DNA from: Streptomyces sp. R28
GTDB taxonomy: Bacteria; Actinomycetota; Actinomycetes; Streptomycetales; Streptomycetaceae
Length of the DNA: 64,000 nt
Direction: 5' to 3'
Assembly: GCF_041052385.1 (NCBI RefSeq)
Contig: NZ_CP163439.1
Span: forward strand, 9,413,001-9,477,000
How positions within the stretch are numbered: position 1 is the first letter of the stretch; each line of letters begins with the position of its first letter. Under the pieces are notes generated by a model that was not told the DNA's origin, made no database searches, and saw only the letters and a program-made list of their open reading frames with translations. The translations under genes and the position numbers were made by a program. Positions 16,005 to 24,704 of the stretch are shown in pieces.

Positions 16005-16951
16005 TCCGGACCGTGGAGTCAGAGCCACACGCGTCCGCACCGGTACTCGCCGCCTACAGCTACTGCGAGGCCGTCACCGGACAGCAGGCCCGTAACTTCG
16101 CCTACGGCATCAGGCTGCTGCCGACGGCCAAGCGCCGCGCGATGTCGGCGCTGTACGCGTTCTCGCGCCGCGTCGACGACATCGGCGACGGCGCGCTGAC
16201 CGCCGAGGTCAAGATCGCCAGGCTCGAGGGCACCCGGGAGCTGCTGGCCAGGATCCGCGACCGGGCGGTCGACGAGGACGACATCGACCCCGTGGCCGTC
16301 GCCCTCGTCCACGCCGCCGACACCTTCCCGATCCCGCTCGGCGGCCTGGACGAGCTCATCGACGGCGTCCTGATGGACGTGCGCGGGGAGACCTACGAGA
16401 CCTGGGACGACCTGAAGGTCTACTGCCGCTGCGTGGCGGGCGCCATCGGGCGGCTCTCGCTGGGTGTGTTCGGTACGGAACCCGGGGCGCGCGGCGCCGA
16501 GCGCGCGCCCGAGTACGCGGACACGCTCGGGCTCGCGTTGCAGCTCACCAACATCCTGCGCGACGTCCGCGAGGACGCCGAAGGAGGGCGCACCTATCTG
16601 CCCGGCGACGACCTCGCCAAGTTCGGCTGCTCGGTCGGCTTCAGCGGGCCGAATCCACCGGAGGGCTCCGACTTCGCGGGCCTCGTGCACTTCGAAGTGC
16701 GTCGGGCCCGCGCTCTTTTCGCCGAGGGCTACCGGCTGCTCCCCATGCTGGACCGGCGCAGCGGCGCCTGTGTCGCCGCCATGGCCGGCATCTACCGCCG
16801 CCTCCTCGACCGCATCGAGCGCGACCCGGAGGCCGTGCTGCGCGGCCGGGTTTCCCTGCCGGGGCGAGAGAAGGCGTACGTCGCCGTGCGCGGCCTGAGT
16901 GGTCTGGACGCCCGGCATGTGACCCGTCGTACCGTCAGGAGGCGTGCCTGA
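16001..16951 (+). CDS. hpnD: Presqualene diphosphate synthase HpnD
   Basis: HpnD condenses two farnesyl diphosphates to presqualene diphosphate, the first step of the HpnCDE squalene route. The 316-residue protein has ARNFAYGIRLLP at the N-terminus, a first Asp motif in YAFSRRVDDIGD and a second in LTNILRDVREDAEGGRTYLP, with the DVRGETYETWDDL segment in between; all are standard for HpnD. Its GTG overlaps the hpnC stop by 4 bp, and its stop shares one base with the ATG of the small ORF that follows. Translation of hpnC, hpnD, the small ORF and hpnE is therefore coupled. Confidence 0.94.
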   Translation: MIRTVESEPHASAPVLAAYSYCEAVTGQQARNFAYGIRLLPTAKRRAMSALYAFSRRVDDIGDGALTAEVKIARLEGTRELLARIRDRAVDEDDIDPVAVALVHAADTFPIPLGGLDELIDGVLMDVRGETYETWDDLKVYCRCVAGAIGRLSLGVFGTEPGARGAERAPEYADTLGLALQLTNILRDVREDAEGGRTYLPGDDLAKFGCSVGFSGPNPPEGSDFAGLVHFEVRRARALFAEGYRLLPMLDRRSGACVAAMAGIYRRLLDRIERDPEAVLRGRVSLPGREKAYVAVRGLSGLDARHVTRRTVRRRA

Positions 16952-17094
16952 TGGACATTGCGGTCCAAGGTGATGCCTCCGGCGAAAAGTGGCAGGCAAC
17001 CCTCCGCTGCCGGGCGGCGTCCCTGACTGAGACGACCGGCCGTGCACCGTTCGAGCACCGGCACGTCGGTCGCACAGGGGAGGGTGCACGATGA
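16951..17094 (+). CDS. 47-residue conserved small protein between hpnD and hpnE (DUF6380-like)
   Basis: This frame is too short for ordinary ORF lists. It starts at ATG 16951, overlapping the hpnD stop by one base (TGATG), and ends at TGA 17094, overlapping the hpnE ATG by four bases (ATGA). The product begins MDIAVQGDASGEKWQATLRC and is hydrophilic and Arg-rich, with one cysteine and no membrane segment. Small proteins of this kind occur in Streptomyces and I recall the label DUF6380 for them. Overlaps at both ends argue that it is translated. Function unknown; a regulatory or assembly role in squalene synthesis is speculation. Confidence 0.65.
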   Translation: MDIAVQGDASGEKWQATLRCRAASLTETTGRAPFEHRHVGRTGEGAR

Positions 17095-18518
17095 CCGACG
17101 GTATGGAGTCCGAAGGGGCGCTCGCGGACATCCCGGGACGCCCCGCGAGGGACGCCGTCGTGGTCGGCGGCGGGCTCGCCGGCATCACGGCCGCGCTCGC
17201 GCTCGCCGACGCCGGAGTGCGCGTCACCCTGATCGAGGGCAGGCCGAGACTCGGTGGCCTGGCCTTCTCCTTCCAGCGCGGCGACCTGGTCGTCGACAAC
17301 GGTCAGCACGTGTATCTGCGCTGCTGCACCGCCTACCGCTGGTTCCTCGACCGCATCGAGGGCACGGCGCTGGCTCCGCTGCAGGACCGTCTCGACGTGC
17401 CCGTCCTCGACCTCGCGCGGCCCGAGGGTCGGCGGCTCGGCAGACTGCGGCGCGACGAACTGCCCGTACCCCTGCACCTGGGCCGGAGCCTGGCGACGTA
17501 TCCGCATCTGTCGCTCGCCGAGCGGGCCAAGGTCGGCCGTGCCGCGCTCGCGCTCAAGGGGCTCGACCTCGCCGATCCGAGCCTGGACGCAACTGACTTC
17601 GGCAGCTGGCTGGCCGCGCACGGTCAGTCGGCGCGTGCCGTCGAGGCCCTGTGGGACCTGGTGGGGGTCGCCACCCTCAACGCGGTCGCGGGCGACGCCT
17701 CGCTGGGGCTCGCCGCGATGGTGTTCAAGACCGGTCTGCTCTCCGACCCGGGCGCGGCCGACATCGGATGGGCGCGCGTCCCGCTGGGCGAACTGCATGA
17801 CCGGCTGGCCCGCAAGGCGCTCGACTCCGCGGGCGTCCGCACCGAGGTCCGTACACGCGTCACCTCCATCTCCCCTGACGAAAACGGGCGTTGGAGCGTT
17901 CAGGTTCCCGGCGAGACGCTCCAGGCCGACGCGGTCGTGCTCGCCGTGGCCCAGCGCGAGGCGTACGACCTGCTGCCCCAGGGTGCCCTCGACGCTCCCG
18001 GACAGCTGCTGGAGATCGGCACCGCGCCGATCCTCAACGTCCATGTGGTGTACGACCGGAAGGTGCTCAGCCGGCCGTTCTTCGCGGCCCTCGGCACCCC
18101 GGTGCAGTGGGTGTTCGACCGGACCGACGCGTCCGGGCTGCGGGACGGGCAGTACCTCGCCCTGTCCCAGTCGGCCGCGCAGGACGAGATCGACGAACCG
18201 GTCGCCACCCTGCGCGAGCGGTATCTGCCCGAGCTGGAGCGGCTGTTGCCCAGGACGCGCGGTGCGCAGGTGAAGGACTTCTTCGTGACCCGGGAGCGCA
18301 CCGCGACGTTCGCTCCCACCCCCGGCGTCGGGCGGCTGCGGCCCGGCGCCCGTACCAAAGTCCCCGGCCTCTACCTGGCCGGAGCGTGGACCGCCACAGG
18401 GTGGCCCGCGACCATGGAGAGTGCGGTCCGCAGTGGCGTGAGTGCGGCCGGCGCCGCGCTGAGCGCCCTGGGCCGGCCACGCCCCAGCCACCTCTTCGAC
18501 GTCGAGGAGGCGGCGTGA
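17091..18518 (+). CDS. hpnE: Hydroxysqualene dehydroxylase HpnE
   Basis: HpnE is an FAD-dependent amine-oxidase-fold enzyme that reduces hydroxysqualene to squalene, completing the HpnCDE pathway. The 475-residue protein carries the FAD-binding VVVGGGLAGITAALALADAGVR (broken here only by family length) near residue 23, the GGLAFSFQ and NGQHVYLRCC segments, and the C-terminal FAD motif GLYLAGAWTATGWPATMESAVRSG. It starts in a 4-bp overlap with the small ORF and ends one base into the alternative ATG of the prenyl synthase gene. Membrane association is expected from its lipid substrate. Confidence 0.93.
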   Translation: MTDGMESEGALADIPGRPARDAVVVGGGLAGITAALALADAGVRVTLIEGRPRLGGLAFSFQRGDLVVDNGQHVYLRCCTAYRWFLDRIEGTALAPLQDRLDVPVLDLARPEGRRLGRLRRDELPVPLHLGRSLATYPHLSLAERAKVGRAALALKGLDLADPSLDATDFGSWLAAHGQSARAVEALWDLVGVATLNAVAGDASLGLAAMVFKTGLLSDPGAADIGWARVPLGELHDRLARKALDSAGVRTEVRTRVTSISPDENGRWSVQVPGETLQADAVVLAVAQREAYDLLPQGALDAPGQLLEIGTAPILNVHVVYDRKVLSRPFFAALGTPVQWVFDRTDASGLRDGQYLALSQSAAQDEIDEPVATLRERYLPELERLLPRTRGAQVKDFFVTRERTATFAPTPGVGRLRPGARTKVPGLYLAGAWTATGWPATMESAVRSGVSAAGAALSALGRPRPSHLFDVEEAA

Positions 18519-18580
18519 TGCTGAACCAGCGCACGGCGGCAGGCCCCCGCACGCCCGGTAGCGCGACAAGAGGAGAGACT

Positions 18581-19654
18581 GTGCCCACTGTGCCCCCGGC
18601 CGAGAAGGCCGCTCGAGAGACCGCGGTGGACGTGACCGCGCTCCTGGAGCGCGGTAGGACCCTGGCCACGCCGGTACTGCGGGCGGCGATCGACCGCCTG
18701 GCCCCTCCCATGGACACCGTTTCCGCCTACCACTTCGGCTGGATCGACGCCGACGGCAAGCCCACGGCCGGCGACGGCGGCAAGGCCGTACGCCCCGCCC
18801 TCGCGGTGCTCTCCGCCGAGGTCACCGGTGCCGCGCCCGAGGTCGGCATCCCCGGCGCCGTCGCCGTCGAACTCGTCCACAACTTCTCCCTCCTCCACGA
18901 CGACCTCATGGACGGCGACGAACAGCGCCGCCACCGCGACACCGTCTGGAAGGTGCACGGTCCCGCTCAGGCCATCCTGGTCGGCGACGCCCTGTTCGCC
19001 CTCGCCAACGAGATCCTGCTGGAGCTCGGCACCGTCGAGGCCGGCCGTGCCACCCGTCGCTTGACCACCGCCACCCGCGCTCTCATCGACGGCCAGGCGC
19101 AGGACATCTCCTACGAGCACCGCGACCGTGTCAGCGTCGAGGAATGCCTGGAGATGGAGGGCAACAAGACCGGCGCCCTGCTCGCCTGCGCCAGCTCCAT
19201 CGGCGCCGTGCTCGGCGGCGCGGACGACCGCACCGCCGACACCCTGGAGAAGTACGGCTACCACCTGGGTCTCGCCTTCCAGGCCGTCGACGACCTCCTC
19301 GGCATCTGGGGCGACCCGGTCTCCACCGGCAAGCAGACCTGGAGCGACCTGCGCCAGCGCAAGAAGTCCCTGCCGGTCGTGGCCGCGCTCGCGGCGGGCG
19401 GCCCCGCCTCCGAGCGCCTGGGCGAAATGCTCGCCGCCGACGCCAAGAGCAGCGACTTCGCGAACTTCTCCGAGGAGGAGTTCGCGGCACGTGCCGCCCT
19501 CATCGAGGAGGCGGGCGGCCGCGAGTGGACCGCCGAAGAGGCACGCCGTCAGCACGCCGTCGCCGTCGAGGCCCTCGACGCCGTCGACATGCCCGAGCAG
19601 GTGCGGGCGCAGTTCACGGCGCTCGCCGACTTCGTCGTCGTACGGAAGAGATGA
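18581..19654 (+). CDS. Polyprenyl (farnesyl-type) diphosphate synthase
   Basis: A 357-residue trans-isoprenyl diphosphate synthase. The first Asp-rich motif is HDDLMDGDEQRRH and the second FQAVDDLLGIWGD; the KAVRPAL segment binds IPP. It lies inside the hopanoid operon, so it most likely makes the C15 farnesyl diphosphate used by HpnD. I prefer the GTG at 18581 because AAGAGGAGAG sits just upstream and the codons over that site have unusually low third-position GC. The in-frame ATG at 18518 overlaps the hpnE stop, has GAGGAGG before it and would add 21 residues. Chain length of the product is inferred, not read directly. Confidence 0.9.
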   Translation: MPTVPPAEKAARETAVDVTALLERGRTLATPVLRAAIDRLAPPMDTVSAYHFGWIDADGKPTAGDGGKAVRPALAVLSAEVTGAAPEVGIPGAVAVELVHNFSLLHDDLMDGDEQRRHRDTVWKVHGPAQAILVGDALFALANEILLELGTVEAGRATRRLTTATRALIDGQAQDISYEHRDRVSVEECLEMEGNKTGALLACASSIGAVLGGADDRTADTLEKYGYHLGLAFQAVDDLLGIWGDPVSTGKQTWSDLRQRKKSLPVVAALAAGGPASERLGEMLAADAKSSDFANFSEEEFAARAALIEEAGGREWTAEEARRQHAVAVEALDAVDMPEQVRAQFTALADFVVVRKR

Positions 19655-19796
19655 TCACCACCGGGCGAAAAGAGATGATCAGTATCGGTCGAATAGCCCT
19701 CGCGTAGTCGCCGGCCGGTGTGGCGGGAACCAGCGCACCGGCCGACGGCGGACCCACAGCAGACGCACTACTGGAGCACTGCACGAAGGGGAAGCC

Positions 19797-21824
19797 ATGA
19801 CAGCGACGACCGACGGAAGCACCGGGGCACTCCCGCCCCGGGCAGCCGCGGCCAGCGACACCGAGAACCCCGGGGCGGCCGGGGCGTACGAAGCCGCCGT
19901 ACGCGCGACCCGGCGCGCCACCGACTTCCTGCTGGCGAAGCAGGACGCCCAGGGCTGGTGGAAGGGCGACCTCGAGACGAACGTCACCATGGACGCCGAG
20001 GACCTGCTGCTCCGTCAGTTCCTGGGCATCCGCGACGAGCCGACCACCCACGCCGCCGCCCTGTTCATCCGCGGCGAGCAGCACGAGGACGGCACCTGGG
20101 GCACCTTCTACGGCGCGCCGGGCGAACTCTCCGCCACCATCGAGGCGTACGTCGCCCTCCGCCTCGCCGGCGACGCGCCGGACGCACCGCACATGGCCAA
20201 GGCCTCCGCCTGGATCCGCGAGCAGGGCGGCATCGCCGCCGCCCGGGTCTTCACCCGGATCTGGCTGGCCCTGTTCGGCTGGTGGAAGTGGGAGGACCTG
20301 CCCGAACTCCCGCCGGAGCTCATCTACTTCCCCCAGTGGGTCCCACTCAACATCTACGACTTCGGCTGCTGGGCCCGGCAGACCATCGTCCCGCTGACGA
20401 TCGTCTCCGCGAAGCGCCCGGTACGGCCCGCGCCTTTCCCGCTCGACGAACTGCACACCGACCCGGCCGACCCCAACCCGGCCAAGCCCCTTGCCCCGGC
20501 GGCCAGTTGGGACGGCGCGTTCCAGCGGCTCGACAAGGCGCTCCACCAGCTGCGCAAGGTCGCCCCGCGCAGGCTGCGCAGAGCCGCCATGAACAGCGCC
20601 GCCCGCTGGATCATCGAGCGGCAGGAGAACGACGGCTGCTGGGGCGGCATCCAGCCCCCCGCGGTCTACTCGATCATCGCCCTGCACCTGCTCGGTTACG
20701 ACCTCCAACATCCCGTCCTGCGCGAGGGACTGGCGTCGCTGGACCGTTTCGCCGTCTGGCGCGAGGACGGGGCCCGGATGATCGAGGCCTGCCAGTCGCC
20801 GGTCTGGGACACGTGCCTGGCGACCATCGCCCTCGTGGACGCGGGCGTGCCGGCCGACCACCCGCAGCTCGTCAAGGCCGCGGACTGGATGCTGGGCGAG
20901 GAGATCGTCCGGCCCGGCGACTGGGCCGTCAAGCGACCCCAACTGCCGCCCGGTGGCTGGGCGTTCGAGTTCCACAACGACAACTACCCCGACATCGACG
21001 ACACCGCCGAGGTGGTCCTCGCCCTGCGCCGCGTCAAGCACCACGACCCGGAGCGAGTGGAGAAGGCGATCGGGCGCGGGGTGCGCTGGAACCTCGGGAT
21101 GCAGTCGAGGAACGGGGCGTGGGGCGCCTTCGATGTCGACAACACCAGCCCCTTCCCCAACCGGCTGCCGTTCTGCGACTTCGGCGAGGTGATCGACCCC
21201 CCGTCGGCGGACGTCACCGCGCACGTGGTCGAGATGCTTGCCGTCGAGGGCCTCGCCCACGACCCGCGCACCCGGCGCGGCATCCAGTGGCTGCTCGCCG
21301 AACAGGAGCCGGACGGCTCGTGGTTCGGGCGCTGGGGCGTCAACTACGTCTACGGCACCGGGTCGGTCGTACCCGCCCTGGTGGCGGCCGGGTTCCCGGG
21401 CTCACACCCGGCGATCCGCCGCGCCGTGACCTGGCTGGAGTCCGTCCAGAACGACGACGGCGGCTGGGGCGAGGACCTGCGCTCCTACAAGTACGTCAAG
21501 GAGTGGAGCGGCAAGGGCGCCTCGACCGCCTCGCAGACCGGGTGGGCGCTGATGGCGCTGCTGGCCGCGGGGGAGAAGGACTCCAAGGCCGTCGAGCGCG
21601 GCATCGAGTGGCTCGCGGCCACTCAGCGCGAGGACGGCTCCTGGGACGAGCCGTACTTCACCGGTACCGGCTTCCCCTGGGACTTCTCCATCAACTACCA
21701 CCTCTACCGCCAGGTGTTCCCGCTCACCGCGCTCGGCCGGTACGTGCACGGAGAGCCCTTCGCCGACGAGCCCCACACGAACGGGGCGCCGGGGAAGTCG
21801 CTGACCGAGGCCAAGGGGGGCTGA
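19797..21824 (+). CDS. shc: Squalene-hopene cyclase
   Basis: This enzyme cyclises squalene to hop-22(29)-ene and diplopterol, the central step of hopanoid synthesis. The 675-residue protein has the catalytic DIDD motif at residues 399-402 (in NYPDIDDTAEVV), which protonates squalene, many QW repeats (for example QGWWKGD, DGTWGTF, NGAWGAF, DGSWFGRWG, DGGWGED, DGSWDEPY), and the conserved PWDFSINYHLYR near the C-terminus. It is a monotopic membrane enzyme in characterised relatives. The ATG at 19797 follows GAAGGGGAAG; a 142-bp gap separates it from the prenyl synthase, and its stop overlaps the hpnG ATG by one base. Confidence 0.97.
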   Translation: MTATTDGSTGALPPRAAAASDTENPGAAGAYEAAVRATRRATDFLLAKQDAQGWWKGDLETNVTMDAEDLLLRQFLGIRDEPTTHAAALFIRGEQHEDGTWGTFYGAPGELSATIEAYVALRLAGDAPDAPHMAKASAWIREQGGIAAARVFTRIWLALFGWWKWEDLPELPPELIYFPQWVPLNIYDFGCWARQTIVPLTIVSAKRPVRPAPFPLDELHTDPADPNPAKPLAPAASWDGAFQRLDKALHQLRKVAPRRLRRAAMNSAARWIIERQENDGCWGGIQPPAVYSIIALHLLGYDLQHPVLREGLASLDRFAVWREDGARMIEACQSPVWDTCLATIALVDAGVPADHPQLVKAADWMLGEEIVRPGDWAVKRPQLPPGGWAFEFHNDNYPDIDDTAEVVLALRRVKHHDPERVEKAIGRGVRWNLGMQSRNGAWGAFDVDNTSPFPNRLPFCDFGEVIDPPSADVTAHVVEMLAVEGLAHDPRTRRGIQWLLAEQEPDGSWFGRWGVNYVYGTGSVVPALVAAGFPGSHPAIRRAVTWLESVQNDDGGWGEDLRSYKYVKEWSGKGASTASQTGWALMALLAAGEKDSKAVERGIEWLAATQREDGSWDEPYFTGTGFPWDFSINYHLYRQVFPLTALGRYVHGEPFADEPHTNGAPGKSLTEAKGG

Positions 21825-22465
21825 TGAGCCCACAGCCCGCCGCGGCCCCGCTGCTGATCGCCTGCGCGCTCGGCATCGAGCAGTTCGCCCTGCGCACGAG
21901 CGACCGCGGCGGCGCCGGCGGGCCGGTCACCGTCCTGCGGACCGGGATGGGGCCACGGGCGGCCGAGCGCTCCGTCACCCGGGTGCTGGCCGACCCGGCC
22001 CTCAGTGAGGCCGCCGTGCTCGCCACGGGCTTCTGCGCGGGGCTCGCCCCCGGCATGCACCCCGGCGATCTGGTCGTCGCCGAGGAGACCCGGGATCCGG
22101 GGGGAACCGTTCCGTGCGTCGGGACCGACCTACTCGTCAAAGAGCTGGCGCGCGCCGTTCCCGGCCGCACCGTCCACACCGGACCGCTCACCGGCTCCGA
22201 TCACGTCGTCCGTGGTCAGGAGCGGTCCGATCTGCTCGCGACCGGCGCAATCGCGGTAGACATGGAGTCGGCGGTCACGCTCCTGAGCGCCGTCCGCGCC
22301 GGCGAGCGCCCGGTTGCGGCCGTACGGGTGGTCGTGGACGCTCCAGAACATGAACTCGTCCGGATCGGCACGTTGCGCGGTGGAATATCAGCTTTCCGTG
22401 TCCTTCGTTCCGTTCTCCCCGCTTTCTTCGAATGGCACCGTTCCTTGCTGCTCCCCAGGAGGTGA
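21824..22465 (+). CDS. hpnG: Adenosylhopane nucleosidase HpnG
   Basis: HpnG removes adenine from adenosylhopane, giving ribosylhopane for side-chain building. The 213-residue protein belongs to the nucleoside phosphorylase (PNP_UDP) superfamily: LLIACALGIEQFAL at the N-terminus, GFCAGLAPGMHPGDLVVAEE, and the catalytic AVDMESAV segment. The ATG at 21824 overlaps the shc stop by one base behind AAGGGGGG. It precedes hpnH, whose product it acts on, in the usual hpnG-hpnH order. Confidence 0.92.
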   Translation: MSPQPAAAPLLIACALGIEQFALRTSDRGGAGGPVTVLRTGMGPRAAERSVTRVLADPALSEAAVLATGFCAGLAPGMHPGDLVVAEETRDPGGTVPCVGTDLLVKELARAVPGRTVHTGPLTGSDHVVRGQERSDLLATGAIAVDMESAVTLLSAVRAGERPVAAVRVVVDAPEHELVRIGTLRGGISAFRVLRSVLPAFFEWHRSLLLPRR

Positions 22466-22470
22466 GCCAG

Positions 22471-23493
22471 ATGGCCATGCCGCTGCGTCAGTCCATCAAG
22501 GTCGCTACATACTTGGCCGAACAAAAGCTCCGCAGGCGGGACAAGTTTCCGCTGATCGTCGAGTTGGAACCGCTGTTCGCCTGCAACCTCAAGTGCGAGG
22601 GCTGCGGCAAGATCCAGCACCCGGCCGGCGTGCTCAAGCAGCGCATGCCGGTCGCGCAGGCGGTGGGAGCGGTGCTCGAATCCGGTGCGCCGATGGTGTC
22701 CATCGCCGGTGGTGAGCCCCTGATGCACCCGCAGATCGACGAGATCGTGCGGCAGCTGGTGGCCAAGCGGAAATACGTGTTCCTGTGCACCAACGCCATG
22801 CTGCTGCGCAAGAAGATGGACAACTTCACGCCCTCGCCGTACTTCGCCTTCGCGGTGCACATCGACGGCCTGCGCGAGCGGCACGACGAGTCCGTGGCGA
22901 AGGAGGGCGTGTTCGACGAGGCCGTGGAGGCGATCAAGGAGGCCAAGCGGCGCGGCTTCCGGGTCACCACCAACTCGACCTTCTTCAACACCGACACCCC
23001 GCAGACCATCATCGAGGTGCTCAACTTCCTCAACGACGACCTCAAGGTCGACGAGATGATGATCTCGCCCGCCTACGCCTACGAGAAGGCCCCCGACCAG
23101 GAGCACTTCCTGGGCGTGGAGCAGACCCGCGAGCTGTTCAAGAAGGCCTTCGCGGGCGGCAACCGCAGGAAGTGGCGGCTCAACCACTCGCCGCTGTTCC
23201 TCGACTTCCTCGAGGGCAAGGTCGACTTCCCGTGCACCGCCTGGGCGATCCCGAACTACTCGCTGTTCGGCTGGCAGCGCCCGTGCTACCTGATGAGCGA
23301 CGGATACGTCCCGACGTACCGCGAGCTGATCGAGGACACCGACTGGGACAAGTACGGCCGCGGCAAGGACCCGCGCTGCGCCAACTGCATGGCGCACTGC
23401 GGATACGAGCCCACCGCCGTCCTCGCCACCATGGGCTCACTCAAGGAGTCGCTGCGCGCCATGCGCGAGACGGTCTCCGGAAACCGGGAGTGA
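22471..23493 (+). CDS. hpnH: Adenosyl-hopene transferase HpnH (radical SAM)
   Basis: HpnH uses a [4Fe-4S] cluster and S-adenosylmethionine to attach the adenosyl group to diploptene, forming the C35 adenosylhopane. The 340-residue protein starts MAMPLRQSIKV and has the radical SAM motif CNLKCEGC (Cys38, Cys42, Cys45), the AGGEPLMHPQI strand and a C-terminal cysteine-rich segment CANCMAHCGYEPTA found in the family. AGGAGG lies 8 bases before the ATG at 22471; the longer reading from 22432 is not supported. It sits between hpnG and ispG. Confidence 0.96.
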   Translation: MAMPLRQSIKVATYLAEQKLRRRDKFPLIVELEPLFACNLKCEGCGKIQHPAGVLKQRMPVAQAVGAVLESGAPMVSIAGGEPLMHPQIDEIVRQLVAKRKYVFLCTNAMLLRKKMDNFTPSPYFAFAVHIDGLRERHDESVAKEGVFDEAVEAIKEAKRRGFRVTTNSTFFNTDTPQTIIEVLNFLNDDLKVDEMMISPAYAYEKAPDQEHFLGVEQTRELFKKAFAGGNRRKWRLNHSPLFLDFLEGKVDFPCTAWAIPNYSLFGWQRPCYLMSDGYVPTYRELIEDTDWDKYGRGKDPRCANCMAHCGYEPTAVLATMGSLKESLRAMRETVSGNRE

Positions 23494-23497
23494 GGGC

Positions 23498-24673
23498 ATG
23501 ACCGCCATCTCCTTGGGCGTTCCCGAGGTACCCCTCCGGCCGATCGCCGAGCGGCGCCTGTCGCGGCAGATCCAGGTCGGCCCGGTGGCGGTCGGGGGCG
23601 ATGCCCCCGTGTCGGTGCAGTCGATGACGACGACCCGTACGTCCGACATCGGCGCCACCTTGCAGCAGATCGCCGAGCTGACGGCGACGGGCTGCCAGAT
23701 CGTGCGCGTGGCCTGTCCGACGCAGGACGACGCGGACGCGCTCGCCACGATCGCCCGCAAGTCCCAGATCCCGGTGATCGCGGACATCCACTTCCAGCCC
23801 AAGTACGTGTTCGCCGCGATCGAGGCCGGCTGTGCGGCCGTACGTGTCAACCCCGGCAACATCAAGCAGTTCGACGACAAGGTCAAGGAGATCGCGCGGG
23901 CCGCCAAGGACCACGGCACGCCGATCCGCATCGGCGTCAACGCCGGCTCCCTGGACCGGCGGCTGCTGCAGAAGTACGGCAAGGCGACGCCGGAGGCTCT
24001 GGCCGAGTCGGCGCTGTGGGAGGCGTCGCTCTTCGAGGAGCACGACTTCCGGGACATCAAGATCTCGGTCAAGCACAACGACCCGGTCGTGATGATCGAG
24101 GCGTACAAGCAGCTCGCGGCCCAGTGCGACTACCCGCTGCACCTCGGGGTGACCGAGGCCGGCCCCGCCTTCCAGGGCACGATCAAGTCGGGCGTCGCCT
24201 TCGGCGCGCTGCTGTCACGGGGGATCGGCGACACCATCCGGGTGTCCCTGAGCGCCCCGCCCGCCGAGGAGGTCAAGGTCGGCATCCAGATCCTGGAGTC
24301 GCTGGGCCTCAGGCAGCGGCGCCTGGAGATCGTCTCCTGCCCGTCGTGCGGGCGTGCGCAGGTCGACGTCTACAAGCTGGCCGACGAGGTCACGGCGGGC
24401 CTGGAGGGCATGGAAGTGCCGTTGCGCGTCGCGGTCATGGGGTGTGTGGTCAACGGCCCCGGCGAGGCACGGGAGGCGGATCTGGGGGTCGCCTCCGGTA
24501 ACGGCAAGGGGCAGATCTTCGTGAAGGGCGAGGTCATCAAGACCGTCCCCGAGTCGAAGATCGTCGAGACGCTGATCGAAGAGGCGATGAAGATCGCCGA
24601 GCAGATGGAGCAGGACGGGGCCGCACCGGGCGCCCCCACCGTCACGGGGAAACCAGAAGTGACTGTGAGTTGA
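23498..24673 (+). CDS. ispG: 4-hydroxy-3-methylbut-2-en-1-yl diphosphate synthase IspG
   Basis: IspG (GcpE) reduces MEcPP to HMBPP in the MEP isoprenoid pathway using a [4Fe-4S] cluster. The 391-residue protein has the TIM-barrel start VGGDAPVSVQSMTTT, the IPVIADIHFQPKY and VRVNPGNI segments, and the cluster-binding SCPSCGRAQ and MGCVVNGPGEA motifs with the conserved glutamate. It starts 4 bp after hpnH. Streptomyces genomes usually hold a second ispG elsewhere, so this copy is probably dedicated to hopanoid supply; that is inference. Confidence 0.96.
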   Translation: MTAISLGVPEVPLRPIAERRLSRQIQVGPVAVGGDAPVSVQSMTTTRTSDIGATLQQIAELTATGCQIVRVACPTQDDADALATIARKSQIPVIADIHFQPKYVFAAIEAGCAAVRVNPGNIKQFDDKVKEIARAAKDHGTPIRIGVNAGSLDRRLLQKYGKATPEALAESALWEASLFEEHDFRDIKISVKHNDPVVMIEAYKQLAAQCDYPLHLGVTEAGPAFQGTIKSGVAFGALLSRGIGDTIRVSLSAPPAEEVKVGIQILESLGLRQRRLEIVSCPSCGRAQVDVYKLADEVTAGLEGMEVPLRVAVMGCVVNGPGEAREADLGVASGNGKGQIFVKGEVIKTVPESKIVETLIEEAMKIAEQMEQDGAAPGAPTVTGKPEVTVS

Positions 24674-24704
24674 ATCAAGGCACGGACCGAGAGGGGGCCC
24701 GAGC

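Noticed and set aside
19654..19710. 18-codon ORF in the gap before squalene-hopene cyclase
   Set aside because: It overlaps the prenyl synthase stop, has AT-rich third positions and no conservation known to me; likely chance.
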